This document shows positions 36,853 through 44,858 of a DNA stretch of 64,000 bases, in pieces. Within the stretch, counting starts at the first letter, position 1, and each line of letters opens with the position of its first letter. Under the pieces are notes generated by a model that did not search any database, was not told where the DNA came from, and saw only the letters and a list, made by a program, of their open reading frames with translations. Location of the stretch: positions 62,001 to 126,000 of the forward strand of contig JALCLX010000007.1 in NCBI GenBank assembly GCA_022648165.1. Direction: 5' to 3'. This stretch comes from Ancrocorticia sp. GTDB lineage: Bacteria; Actinomycetota; Actinomycetes; Actinomycetales; Actinomycetaceae. A program made the translations under genes and the position numbers.

Positions 36853-36880
36853 AAGAAAAGGCCCGCCGTATCGGCGGGCC
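36853..36880 (-). terminator. intrinsic terminator of rplS
   Basis: Minus-strand GGCCCGCCG and CGGCGGGCC form a perfect 9-bp stem with a 3-nt loop, followed by TTTTCTT. It starts 10 nt after the rplS stop and separates rplS from lepB. Confidence 0.9.
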
Positions 36881-36890
36881 CATCTCGTTG

Positions 36891-37235
36891 TCAGTTGCGG
36901 CGCTCTTTGATCTTCGCTGCCTTACCACGACGATCACGCAGGTAGTACAGCTTTGCGCGGCGTACGTGCCCGCGGCTGACTACCTCGATCGATTCGATAG
37001 ACGGCGAGTGAACTGGGAAACGACGCTCCACACCCACACCAAAGGAGATCTTGCGAACGATGAAGGACTCGCGTAGCCCATCGCCATCACGGCCCAGGAC
37101 CACTCCTTGGAATGCCTGTGTACGGGTCCGATTGCCTTCAACAACCTTCACATTCACACGGACTGTGTCGCCTGGATTGAACTCGGGAATGTCATCACGC
37201 AAGGAAGCTGCGTCAACGAAATCGAGAGTCTGCAT
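36891..37235 (-). CDS. rplS: 50S ribosomal protein L19
   Basis: A 114-residue L19 located at the subunit interface. [20 protein letters not shown], the FQGVVL strand and [20 protein letters not shown] are the family blocks. The ATG at 37235 follows GGAAAGAG; the open frame to 37271 is discarded. A 121-bp gap to trmD contains AT-rich minus-strand sequence with a TTGAGC hexamer and may hold a promoter, but no clear -10. Confidence 0.96.
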   Translation of the reverse strand: MQTLDFVDAASLRDDIPEFNPGDTVRVNVKVVEGNRTRTQAFQGVVLGRDGDGLRESFIVRKISFGVGVERRFPVHSPSIESIEVVSRGHVRRAKLYYLRDRRGKAAKIKERRN

Positions 37236-37356
37236 TTCATTTCTCTTTCCGCCCGTGCGCGCAGGCCACAAGCGTGTTAGATCCGGTAGGACACTCGCAG
37301 ATGCGCGGCCCCCTGCGGCAGGTCTAGCGCATTAATAAGCGAGAAAGCTCAATAAA

Positions 37357-38745
37357 TTATGCCACACGCAGCGGCATCGCATACACCACGTCGGAGTTGT
37401 CCTGGTCACCAACTCGAAAAACTCGCGTGCCAACTTCGGAGAATCCCAACTTGCGGTAAGCGTGCCGTGCCCGCGTGTTCTCGTGGTTAGTGCCCAACCA
37501 TAGATACGGTTCCTCGTATTGCGCTGATCTGCGCAGCAATGCTGTTCGAGTGCCCTCGAACAAATACGCCGCCGCGCCAATTCCCCGGTAATCACGATCA
37601 ACATAGAACTTGGATAACTCGATGAGCGGGCCCCGGCGTGCGCGCCCACCAACAACGGCCGCCGCTGGCGCACCATCGTCGCTTCCAGCTACGCCATCGC
37701 CCGCAGGAATGAGGCACAATGAGTAGCCCGCGAGGTGCCCACATCGATCCGAAAGTACCATCACCAGCCACTCATCGGCCTCTATGTAGTGTGCAATACA
37801 GCTGGCGCTAAGGAACTCCTCGATGAACATGTCCACGGACTGCGCGGTCAGGTGAGGCGGTGCGGCATCAGGAAAAGTACGCGCCGCGAGCGCAGCCAAT
37901 TCCGCGACGTCGTCAAGGCGCGCCTCGCGCACATCCATCCGTAGTGGATGCGCGGCACCCTGTGGAACCAGATAGCCCAATTCGGCGAGTTTCCGTTTGT
38001 CGCGCTTTGTCAGGGCCACCGTGTCAATCCGCTCGAGCATATCCGGGCGCCGCTGCGCAGTGCGCTCATAGGCACGATAGCGCCGCCAACGCGCCACCTC
38101 CCGGTGATTGCCTGAGAGGAGGACATCGGGAACGCGATAACCACGCCATTCGATGGGACGCGTGAATACCGGGTACTCCAGGAGCCCTGCGGCACCGTGC
38201 GATTCTTCCACCAAGGATTCGGGATTCCCAACCACGCCTGGAAGCAAGCGGCCCACAGCCTCCACGAGCGCCACCGCAGCAATCTCCCCACCATTGAGGA
38301 CGTAATCGCCTAGTGAGTATTCAAACGTACGCACATTGTGCGCCGCATAGTATTCGACGACGCGCGCATCGATACCCTCATATCTGCCACATGCGATAAC
38401 AATGCGTGCGGCAGAGCTGGCAAGATCTTCGCACGCGCGCTGCGTGAGGGGAATCCCCGCAGGAGTCGGTATCGCGAGCACTGTTTCACCGCTAGAGGGC
38501 TCACCGCTTGGCAGAGGCGAACGCAGGACGTCGTCGAGCGCCCTCCCCCAGACGTCCGCGCGCATCACCATGCCGGCACCTCCACCAACCGGCGTATCGT
38601 CGACGCTGCGGTGCGGATCGTCCGTCCAATCCCGCAGATCGTGTGTGGTGATTGTCAGTACACCGTGTGCCTGTGCTTTGCCGACAAGTGAGACATCCAG
38701 AACGGAGAAAAATTCGGGGAAAACAGAAAGTATGTCAAATCGCAT
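37357..38745 (-). CDS. trmD: tRNA (guanine37-N1)-methyltransferase fused to a GNAT acetyltransferase
   Basis: A single 462-residue frame. Residues 1 to about 255 are TrmD, which makes m1G37: MRFDILSVFPEFF, the trefoil-knot SAM loop SLGDYVLNGGE, and LLSGNHREVARWRR. From about 270 to the end is a complete GNAT domain (MDVREARLDDVAELA, acetyl-CoA loop RDYRGIGAAAYL, then NTRARHAYRKLGF). TrmD normally ends near residue 230-260. The linker is short, and the internal ATG at 37938 has no Shine-Dalgarno, so the product is probably one chain. The acid near residue 181 is Glu (EESH) where E. coli has catalytic Asp. Start ATG overlaps the rimM stop (TGATG). Confidence 0.93.
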   Translation of the reverse strand: MRFDILSVFPEFFSVLDVSLVGKAQAHGVLTITTHDLRDWTDDPHRSVDDTPVGGGAGMVMRADVWGRALDDVLRSPLPSGEPSSGETVLAIPTPAGIPLTQRACEDLASSAARIVIACGRYEGIDARVVEYYAAHNVRTFEYSLGDYVLNGGEIAAVALVEAVGRLLPGVVGNPESLVEESHGAAGLLEYPVFTRPIEWRGYRVPDVLLSGNHREVARWRRYRAYERTAQRRPDMLERIDTVALTKRDKRKLAELGYLVPQGAAHPLRMDVREARLDDVAELAALAARTFPDAAPPHLTAQSVDMFIEEFLSASCIAHYIEADEWLVMVLSDRCGHLAGYSLCLIPAGDGVAGSDDGAPAAAVVGGRARRGPLIELSKFYVDRDYRGIGAAAYLFEGTRTALLRRSAQYEEPYLWLGTNHENTRARHAYRKLGFSEVGTRVFRVGDQDNSDVVYAMPLRVA

Positions 38746-39311
38746 CACGCATTCGCCTCGTTCGCTGGCCCGTCCGATTCTGCGGGATCAGCCGGTTCCT
38801 CGGCGTCACTAGCGAATAGGCCTCCCGGCGGATCGACGACGATGCAGTGATCGTCCGGATCTACCTCGGTCACGATTTCTTTCACAAAAGGCACCCGCGT
38901 TGCCGTGCCGTCGAGCTCTCGTACGACTATCAAGTCCTGCGCGGGCATGGGTTCCATGCCAATGACCTCGCCCAACGTAAAACCGTCAGTGTCTAAGACT
39001 TCAAGCCCGATGAGCTCATGGGGATACCATGCGTCTTCCTCGATCTCCTCATCCTCGTCGGTCTCCACCACCAAAGCGACACCACGCAGCTGCTCGGCCG
39101 CGTTGCGGTCTGTGCATTCACTGAAAACCGCAAAGGTTGCTCCCTTATATTCGCGTGTCCGCGCCACGGTCAATGGTCCGAATTCAGGTGGGTCAGTCTC
39201 CAGCATGGCGCCCGGCGCCAAACGACGCTGCGGTATGTCAGTGCGCACATCCAATTTGACCTCTCCCTTGAGGCCATGTGCCGGGCCGATCACCGCTACG
39301 ATCAACTGCAC
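38745..39311 (-). CDS. rimM: 16S rRNA-processing protein RimM
   Basis: A 30S maturation factor that binds S19. From the GTG at 39311 (behind AAAGGAG) the 188-residue protein starts VQLIVAVIGPAHGLKGEV, the family opening, and the PRC-barrel C-terminal half carries AWYPHELIGLEVLDTDG and VPFVKEIVTEVD. The longer frame to 39416 has no family similarity. The C-terminal 25 residues are acidic and Pro/Ala-rich. It is coupled to trmD. Confidence 0.94.
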   Translation of the reverse strand: MQLIVAVIGPAHGLKGEVKLDVRTDIPQRRLAPGAMLETDPPEFGPLTVARTREYKGATFAVFSECTDRNAAEQLRGVALVVETDEDEEIEEDAWYPHELIGLEVLDTDGFTLGEVIGMEPMPAQDLIVVRELDGTATRVPFVKEIVTEVDPDDHCIVVDPPGGLFASDAEEPADPAESDGPANEANA

Positions 39312-39433
39312 GGAGTCTCCTTTCACACGCCACACGCCCAACATCCAACTGTTGTCACACGTGCAAGCAGAAAGGTCCGGCCCGCAACGATACAGTGCGG
39401 GCCGGACCTCACTCAACTGTTGCGCTCTCTACA

Positions 39434-39670
39434 TTAGCGCTGGTCTGTTTCGATAACGTCCACGCGGATCGAATTCTTCGACAGCGCCCCCATCACCGAT
39501 CGCAGTGCCTTAGCTGTGCGCCCATTGCGCCCGATGACGCGCCCCAGATCGTCCGGATTGACTCGGACTTCCAGCAGCTCACCACGGCGGGTGCTCTTGG
39601 ATCGCACTTCAACATCGTCAGGCGAATCCACAATGCCACGCACCAAATGCTCTAAGGCTTCAGCTAGCAT
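39434..39670 (-). CDS. khpA: KH-domain RNA-binding protein (UPF0109/KhpA)
   Basis: A 78-residue single KH domain. GRVIGRNGRTAKALRSVMG holds the GxxG loop that contacts single-stranded RNA. In streptococci KhpA pairs with KhpB and affects cell division; the standard actinobacterial place is between rpsP and rimM, as here. Its ATG overlaps the rpsP stop codon (TGATG). Confidence 0.93.
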   Translation of the reverse strand: MLAEALEHLVRGIVDSPDDVEVRSKSTRRGELLEVRVNPDDLGRVIGRNGRTAKALRSVMGALSKNSIRVDVIETDQR

Positions 39671-40110
39671 CAGGCTTCCTCAGTTGTTTCTTCCGAAGCT
39701 GCAGCAGCTTCCTCAGCCTTCGCCTGTTCAGCAGCTGCCGCCGCAGCAGCGCGAGTCTTTTCTGCCGCGTTCTGCACAGATTCAACCGCCGCTTGGCGCA
39801 CTGCTTCGGTGTCCACTTTTTCTTTCACTTTGAGACGGCCATCAGCCCCCGGAAGGCCTTTGAACTTCTGCCAGTCTCCGGTGATCTTAAGTAGCTTGGC
39901 CACAGCGTCCGAAGGCTGCGCGCCCACAGACAACCAATACTGCACACGTCCTGAATCGATCGTGATGGTCGAAGGCTCGTTGGTGGGATGATAGATGCCG
40001 ATTTCCTCGATAACGGCGCCATCACGCCGCTTGCGGGAATCGACTACCACTACACGATAATACGGTGCACGGATCTTACCCATGCGCTTGAGACGAATCT
40101 TGACTGCCAC
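39670..40110 (-). CDS. rpsP: 30S ribosomal protein S16
   Basis: [20 protein letters not shown] is the S16 N-terminus, followed by [14 protein letters not shown] and [13 protein letters not shown]. The 146-residue protein carries a C-terminal Ala/Glu-rich tail of about 55 residues beyond the E. coli length, as in other actinobacteria. The GTG at 40110 follows AGGAG at a rather long 11 nt; the frame open to 40365 has no similarity to S16. Confidence 0.95.
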   Translation of the reverse strand: MAVKIRLKRMGKIRAPYYRVVVVDSRKRRDGAVIEEIGIYHPTNEPSTITIDSGRVQYWLSVGAQPSDAVAKLLKITGDWQKFKGLPGADGRLKVKEKVDTEAVRQAAVESVQNAAEKTRAAAAAAAEQAKAEEAAAASEETTEEA

Positions 40111-40467
40111 TTCAGCGGTCACTCCTGGTTCTTCATTCGGGTGGGCATTCTTTCGAGCACGGGGGACGTGCGTCCAGACGCCCGGACAAGGGCAACGCGA
40201 GGATGAGAGGGCCCTCACGCAGCCCGAGTACAACGCTCCATTCTGCCAGAAACGCGGCAATAACAGCAATTCATCCGTTGTTTCCCTACTCACTTTATTC
40301 TCACGATCCGCCCGATGCTCAGTTCGGCCTACCGAATGTCCTACTGCCGAAAGAGCGAACCTCACTTGTCAAAACTCCGAATGCCCCATCAGATGCCACA
40401 CGAAGATCGTGCCGTTTGCCTCACTTGCCACCTCTCCATTCCCTTCGAACGCGCAAACTAGGAGAAT
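40111..40467. other. 357-bp intergenic region, rpsP and cation-efflux gene divergent
   Basis: No gene or tRNA is visible. The rpsP-proximal part holds small GC hairpins (around 40155-40185) and the palindrome GAGGGCCCTC near 40208. On the plus strand TTGTCA near 40367 and TCAGAT 17 nt later could be a weak promoter for the transporter. A minus-strand TTGACA in the same place lacks a -10 at a usable distance. Confidence 0.5.
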
Positions 40468-41406
40468 GTGCTGGTGACATACGCATTGAAGGAAACCGAG
40501 AAGGCGCCACCGTTAACTCGCTACGCATGGCTCTCCATCGGCGCAGCAATAGCAACGATAGCGCTCAAGCTCCTCGCATACATTCAAACGGGCTCTGTGG
40601 GGCTACTCTCTGATGCCGCCGAATCGCTCGTCAATCTCGTGGCAGCAATCGTCGCACTCATTGCTCTCCAACAAGTGGCAAAACCCGCCGATTCCCGCTT
40701 CACTTATGGCCGTTCCAAAGTGGAATATTTCTCCGCAACTGTTGAAGGCTCCATGATTTTTCTTGCCGCAGTATTCATCGTGTACTCGGCAATTGAACGA
40801 ATCATCCATCCCACACCACTCGAGAACCTCGGAATCGGCTTGCTCATCTCCGTGGGAGCGTCCGTGATCAACGGAACAGTTGGTTTGTTGCTCCTACGCG
40901 CAGGAGCCAAGCACCGCTCGCCCACTCTGCGCGCGGACGGCACACATCTCCTCACCGACGTGGTGACATCGGTGGGCGTCCTGATAGGAATCGGCCTTGT
41001 CGCACTCACCGGCTGGGAGACCGGGGACCCCATCGTCGCCTTGCTCGTGGGCGCCAACATCATCTGGACTGGCTGGCGGCTCATGCATTCGTCCGTGGAA
41101 GGCCTGATGGACGTCACACTGCCCGCGGCACAGAATGACGCTCTGAAAGATGTACTGACGCGTTATACAAGCCACGATGTCACGTTTCATGGCCTGCAGA
41201 CACGACGCTCCGGCCGGGATTCCTTCGCAAATGTAGATATGCTCGTCCCCGGCGATTGGACGGTCCGCAAAGGCCATGAATTTGCGGACCGAGTAGCTTC
41301 CGACATGTCCGCCGCAGTTCCGGGACTCCACGCAATCATCCATGTGGAGCCTATCGACGACCCTCTCTCCTACGACGACATTCCAACAGGATACGTGCCT
41401 CTCTAA
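40468..41406 (+). CDS. cation diffusion facilitator family transporter
   Basis: A 312-residue antiporter expected to export Zn, Fe, Mn or Co. Six hydrophobic helices are visible; helix II has the metal residues in LLSDAAESLVN and helix V has HLLTDVVTSVGV, the two halves of the CDF site. The C-terminal cytosolic dimerisation domain includes FHGLQTRRSG and HAIIHVEP. The metal cannot be assigned. Start is GTG 40468, or GTG 40474 with better spacing from AGGAG. It has no operon partner on its strand except the kinase 100 bp on. Confidence 0.9.
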   Translation: MLVTYALKETEKAPPLTRYAWLSIGAAIATIALKLLAYIQTGSVGLLSDAAESLVNLVAAIVALIALQQVAKPADSRFTYGRSKVEYFSATVEGSMIFLAAVFIVYSAIERIIHPTPLENLGIGLLISVGASVINGTVGLLLLRAGAKHRSPTLRADGTHLLTDVVTSVGVLIGIGLVALTGWETGDPIVALLVGANIIWTGWRLMHSSVEGLMDVTLPAAQNDALKDVLTRYTSHDVTFHGLQTRRSGRDSFANVDMLVPGDWTVRKGHEFADRVASDMSAAVPGLHAIIHVEPIDDPLSYDDIPTGYVPL

Positions 41407-41432
41407 GCGGGCCTCGTCCCGAATCGCGCCTT

Positions 41433-41480
41433 CCACCATGCCCGATTTACCGCGTGCCACCACGCCCGATTTATCACGCG
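41433..41480 (+). repeat. imperfect 24-bp tandem repeat before the kinase gene
   Basis: Two direct copies, 41433-41456 and 41457-41480, match at 20 of 24 positions around the core GCCCGATTTA. They end 26 bp before the kinase ATG. The placement fits a pair of binding sites in the promoter, but no known motif is recognised. Confidence 0.6.
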
Positions 41481-41506
41481 TCTTTGACTCGTGGCACGAT
41501 TAGGGC

Positions 41507-42154
41507 ATGGCATACGATCCACGTAATATGGCGAGGGCGTCGGTTCTCGCTGCGGATATCCGAAAACTGCTCACTGGCCGCGATAGGGTTATCATCGGGG
41601 TGACAGGAGAACCTGGTTCGGGGAAGTCCACCTTGGCTGAACAGGTCGCCGCGACTCTCTACAGTGAGGGTATTCCGGCTGTACGCCTGCCACTTGATGG
41701 CTTTCACCTCTCCAACGCTATTCTCCGGGCCCTTGGCCGGCGCGAACACAAAGGTGCAATCGATACGTTCGATGCCGATGGCTTCATCTCGGTTTTGGAG
41801 CGCATTGCTGCTGGCTCCGTGCGAACGATTTATGCACCCTCGTACGACCACGGTTTTGGCGAACCAATTGCCGGTTCGATCGCGATCGAACCAAATGTTC
41901 AGGTGGTAATCGCGGAAGGCAACTACGTGCTCGATCCAAGCGAACCGTGGAACCGTATTCGGAGCCTTGTCACCCAGAGCTGGTACATTGAACTGGACGA
42001 TGCCGTGCGCCGCGCCCGGTTGTTGGAACGCCACATTGCTACCGGGAAGGCAGAGCCCGAAGCCGCCACGTGGATAGACGCCGTCGACGAGAAAAACGCC
42101 GAACGCATCCGCCTGACAAAACAGTACGCTGACCGGATCATCGCACGGGTCTGA
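41507..42154 (+). CDS. P-loop nucleoside/nucleotide kinase family protein
   Basis: A 215-residue kinase of the uridine kinase/pantothenate kinase-like group. Walker A is GEPGSGKST at 34-42, the Asp of LPLDGFHLSN (about 63-72) is the usual substrate residue, IAEGNYVLD resembles Walker B, and a lid region RARLLERHIATGKAEP follows. Relatives have been annotated as fructose-, uridine- or pantothenate-like kinases, so the substrate is open. The Shine-Dalgarno (AGGG) is close to the ATG. It converges on the amidohydrolase. Confidence 0.85.
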   Translation: MAYDPRNMARASVLAADIRKLLTGRDRVIIGVTGEPGSGKSTLAEQVAATLYSEGIPAVRLPLDGFHLSNAILRALGRREHKGAIDTFDADGFISVLERIAAGSVRTIYAPSYDHGFGEPIAGSIAIEPNVQVVIAEGNYVLDPSEPWNRIRSLVTQSWYIELDDAVRRARLLERHIATGKAEPEAATWIDAVDEKNAERIRLTKQYADRIIARV

Positions 42155-42160
42155 AGCCCA

Positions 42161-43231
42161 TCACTCTGGGAAACGCTTGCCCGCCAAAAAAACGGCCGCT
42201 GGATGCATTACCTGCGCGATATCCGCTTCTGGATCTTTCGCGTAGACCACCAGATCCGCGGGCGCTCCTTCGTCCCACGAAGGGAGCCCGAGCAGCTGCC
42301 TGCCTGCAGAGGATGCGGCCGCCATGATGGTGCTCGTCGGGATGCCATCAGCCGCCGCGCACATCAATTCTGTGGCAAGTCCGCCTTCAGCGACATCCTC
42401 CGCCGTGTCAGAACCCATGACGAGATTCGAACCTACCGCGACAAATTCCGCGAGGTGCTCTCGGCGCGTTGCGTTCATTGCGAGCATGCGCGCGCGATAC
42501 CGTGGATACTTTCCTGCCCGGGCAGCAATCGTGGGGAATGTTCGGATTTGCCGAACTGTCGGATCAATCAGAACTCCCCGGTTGCGGGCCTCGATCATCT
42601 GATCACGTGTCATCCCGGTGCCGTGCTCGATCGAATCTACGCCCGCATCGAGCAGGCTATCGATCGTCTCGCGCGCGAATGTGTGGACGGCCACCTTCCC
42701 ACCTGCTGCGTGGACTGCGGCGACGGCGTCGCGCAACACCTCCGGCGGCCACAACGGGCGCAGGTCCGAATCGGCACCATCGGATCGGTCGATCCAGTCT
42801 CCGACGATCTTCACCCAGCCGTCACCACGTTCTACTTGGCGTACCACCTCAGCGGGTAAATCCCGGGGTTCAATCTCAACGGCGAGGTACCGCAGATACC
42901 GCATCGGACGCGCAATGTGCCGACCTGCTCGAATCACGGAAGGTAAGCCATCGCGCAACACGGGGGCGACGTCGCGCTGCGCGCCCATCTCGCGGATGTG
43001 TGTGACGCCCTGGGCGCGGCACGCTTCGAGCCTACGGCGGATCTCCCCGTCAGTGACCGGCTCATTCTTGTGTGACAGTCCTGGATGGGTGTGCGCATCG
43101 ACGAGTCCCGGGTACACATAACCGTGCACCTCGGTAGTCTTCTGCGCCGGCGGGATGAAAGTGACACGCCCGTCTACAACCCATGCCTCAGAATGGGAGG
43201 TTCCGCGCAGAACTCCGCTCAGATGGTACAT
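42161..43231 (-). CDS. amidohydrolase family protein
   Basis: A 356-residue metal-dependent hydrolase. The N-terminal beta-sandwich leads to the HxH metal motif in GLVDAHTHPG, a Lys candidate in VKIVGDW, His ligands in AVHTFA and IEHGTG, and Asp in GSDTAED, the full subtype-I set. Relatives include imidazolonepropionase- and prolidase-like enzymes; the substrate is not deducible. It is isolated between the kinase and ffh, with no clear Shine-Dalgarno before the ATG. Confidence 0.87.
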   Translation of the reverse strand: MYHLSGVLRGTSHSEAWVVDGRVTFIPPAQKTTEVHGYVYPGLVDAHTHPGLSHKNEPVTDGEIRRRLEACRAQGVTHIREMGAQRDVAPVLRDGLPSVIRAGRHIARPMRYLRYLAVEIEPRDLPAEVVRQVERGDGWVKIVGDWIDRSDGADSDLRPLWPPEVLRDAVAAVHAAGGKVAVHTFARETIDSLLDAGVDSIEHGTGMTRDQMIEARNRGVLIDPTVRQIRTFPTIAARAGKYPRYRARMLAMNATRREHLAEFVAVGSNLVMGSDTAEDVAEGGLATELMCAAADGIPTSTIMAAASSAGRQLLGLPSWDEGAPADLVVYAKDPEADIAQVMHPAAVFLAGKRFPE

Positions 43232-43262
43232 GCCGGTCTACCACCACCTAGTGATTTCTCGC

Positions 43263-44822
43263 CTACCGCAAGAACCGTTGTAGGTCCTTCATATCCACAT
43301 CGTCCATCGAAGCAGGGCCTTGCGTGGGTGCACCGAATGCACTCCCCTTCGCGGCCCCTTTCTTGGCCTGTGCCGCCAGATTGGCGCGCGCCGCCGCCTC
43401 GGCCTCCTGGCGTGCCCGCTTGGCAGGGTTGCCCGATCGGCCCTTCTTATTGCCTGATGTCTTCTTCTGCGCCCGTTTCGCTTTGCGGGAGCCGCCCATG
43501 CCTGGCATACCGGGCACCGCACCACCGCGGCTCATCTGTTGCATCATCTTCTTCGCCTGTTCGAAGCGATTCACAAGGCCGTTGACTTCCTGGACGGTGG
43601 TTCCTGAGCCGTTCGCAATGCGCAGGCGGCGCGAGCCGTTGAGGATCCGCGGATTCTCGCGTTCCCCGGGGGTCATCGATTGCACAATTGCCTCGATGCG
43701 ATCCACGGAGCTTTCATCGAAGGCTTCAATCGCATCGCGGTACTGCCCCATGCCAGGGAGCATACCCATGATTTTCTTCATGGATCCCATGCGCTTGAGC
43801 TGATGCAGCTGATCAATGAAGTCCGCAAGAGTGAACTCGCCTTGCTGCATTTTCGTGGCGAGTTCAGCCTGCTGCTTTTCATCCCACGTGCGCTGGGCCT
43901 GTTCGATGAGCGTGAGAATATCGCCCATATCGAGGATACGCGAAGCCATCCGATCGGCATGGAACTGTTCGAAATCGGTGAGCTTCTCACCCGTTGACGC
44001 ATAGAGGATCGGCTGACCGGTCACGCCCCTGACAGAGAGCGCCGCACCGCCGCGGGTATCTCCGTCAAGTTTGGACAGCACCACGCCGGTGAATCCCACG
44101 CCTTCTTTGAAGGCGTTCGCCGTGGCCACCGCATCCTGGCCGATCATCGCATCAACGACGAAAAGGATCTCATCCGGCGATACCGCATCACGGATATCGA
44201 TGGCCTGCTGCATCATCTGCGCATCCACGCCCAAGCGTCCGGCCGTGTCCACGACCACCACGTCGTTCCCGGCGTCCCTGGCATGCGCGACGCCGCTGCG
44301 TGCCACCGCAACTGGATCCCCAACTCCGTTGCCAGGTTCGGGGGCCCAGACGCTCACTCCGGCTTGCTCGCCCACAACTTGGAGCTGTGTCACAGCGTTC
44401 GGGCGCTGCAGATCGGAGGCCACCAGCAGTGGCGTATGCCCGTTTTCACGCAACCATACGCCCAGTTTTCCCGCAAGCGTGGTTTTACCAGCACCTTGGA
44501 GGCCCGCGAGCAGGATCACCGTGGGTGGGGTCGCGGCAAAGTGCAGCTCACGCGATTCCCCGCCGAGTATCTCCACCAACTCGTCGTAGACAATCTTCAC
44601 GATCTGCTGGCTGGGATTGAGAGCCTGAGAGGCGAGGGCGCCCGTGGCTTTCTCCCGTACTGCAGCGGTAAACGACCGGACAACCGGGAGCGCAACGTCC
44701 GCATCAAGCAGCGCGCGCCGAATCTCCGAGATGGTCTGCTCAACGTCCGACGCAGATAGCCGGCCCTTAGAGCGCAGATGCTTGAATGATCCAGTTATGC
44801 GATCAGAGAGTGAATCGAACAC
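43263..44822 (-). CDS. ffh: signal recognition particle protein Ffh
   Basis: The SRP54 GTPase that binds signal sequences with the 4.5S RNA. The 519-residue protein has the N domain, the G domain with GLQGAGKT (107-114), DTAGR and TKLDGDTRGG, and a Met-rich M domain (KMQQGEF, GSMKKIMGMLPGM, KMMQQMSRGG). The C-terminus is a long basic Ala/Lys tail common in actinobacteria. It lies directly downstream of glnD by 36 bp. Confidence 0.97.
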   Translation of the reverse strand: MFDSLSDRITGSFKHLRSKGRLSASDVEQTISEIRRALLDADVALPVVRSFTAAVREKATGALASQALNPSQQIVKIVYDELVEILGGESRELHFAATPPTVILLAGLQGAGKTTLAGKLGVWLRENGHTPLLVASDLQRPNAVTQLQVVGEQAGVSVWAPEPGNGVGDPVAVARSGVAHARDAGNDVVVVDTAGRLGVDAQMMQQAIDIRDAVSPDEILFVVDAMIGQDAVATANAFKEGVGFTGVVLSKLDGDTRGGAALSVRGVTGQPILYASTGEKLTDFEQFHADRMASRILDMGDILTLIEQAQRTWDEKQQAELATKMQQGEFTLADFIDQLHQLKRMGSMKKIMGMLPGMGQYRDAIEAFDESSVDRIEAIVQSMTPGERENPRILNGSRRLRIANGSGTTVQEVNGLVNRFEQAKKMMQQMSRGGAVPGMPGMGGSRKAKRAQKKTSGNKKGRSGNPAKRARQEAEAAARANLAAQAKKGAAKGSAFGAPTQGPASMDDVDMKDLQRFLR

Positions 44823-44858
44823 AGTCCTACCTTCAACGTGCGGATACTGCGTACCATT

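Noticed and set aside
40110..40365. N-terminal extension of S16
   Set aside because: No similarity to S16, and the family N-terminus begins at the GTG at 40110.
40366..40371. Minus-strand TTGACA as the rpsP promoter
   Set aside because: No TAnnnT hexamer at 16-19 nt; the nearest candidate is about 22 nt away.
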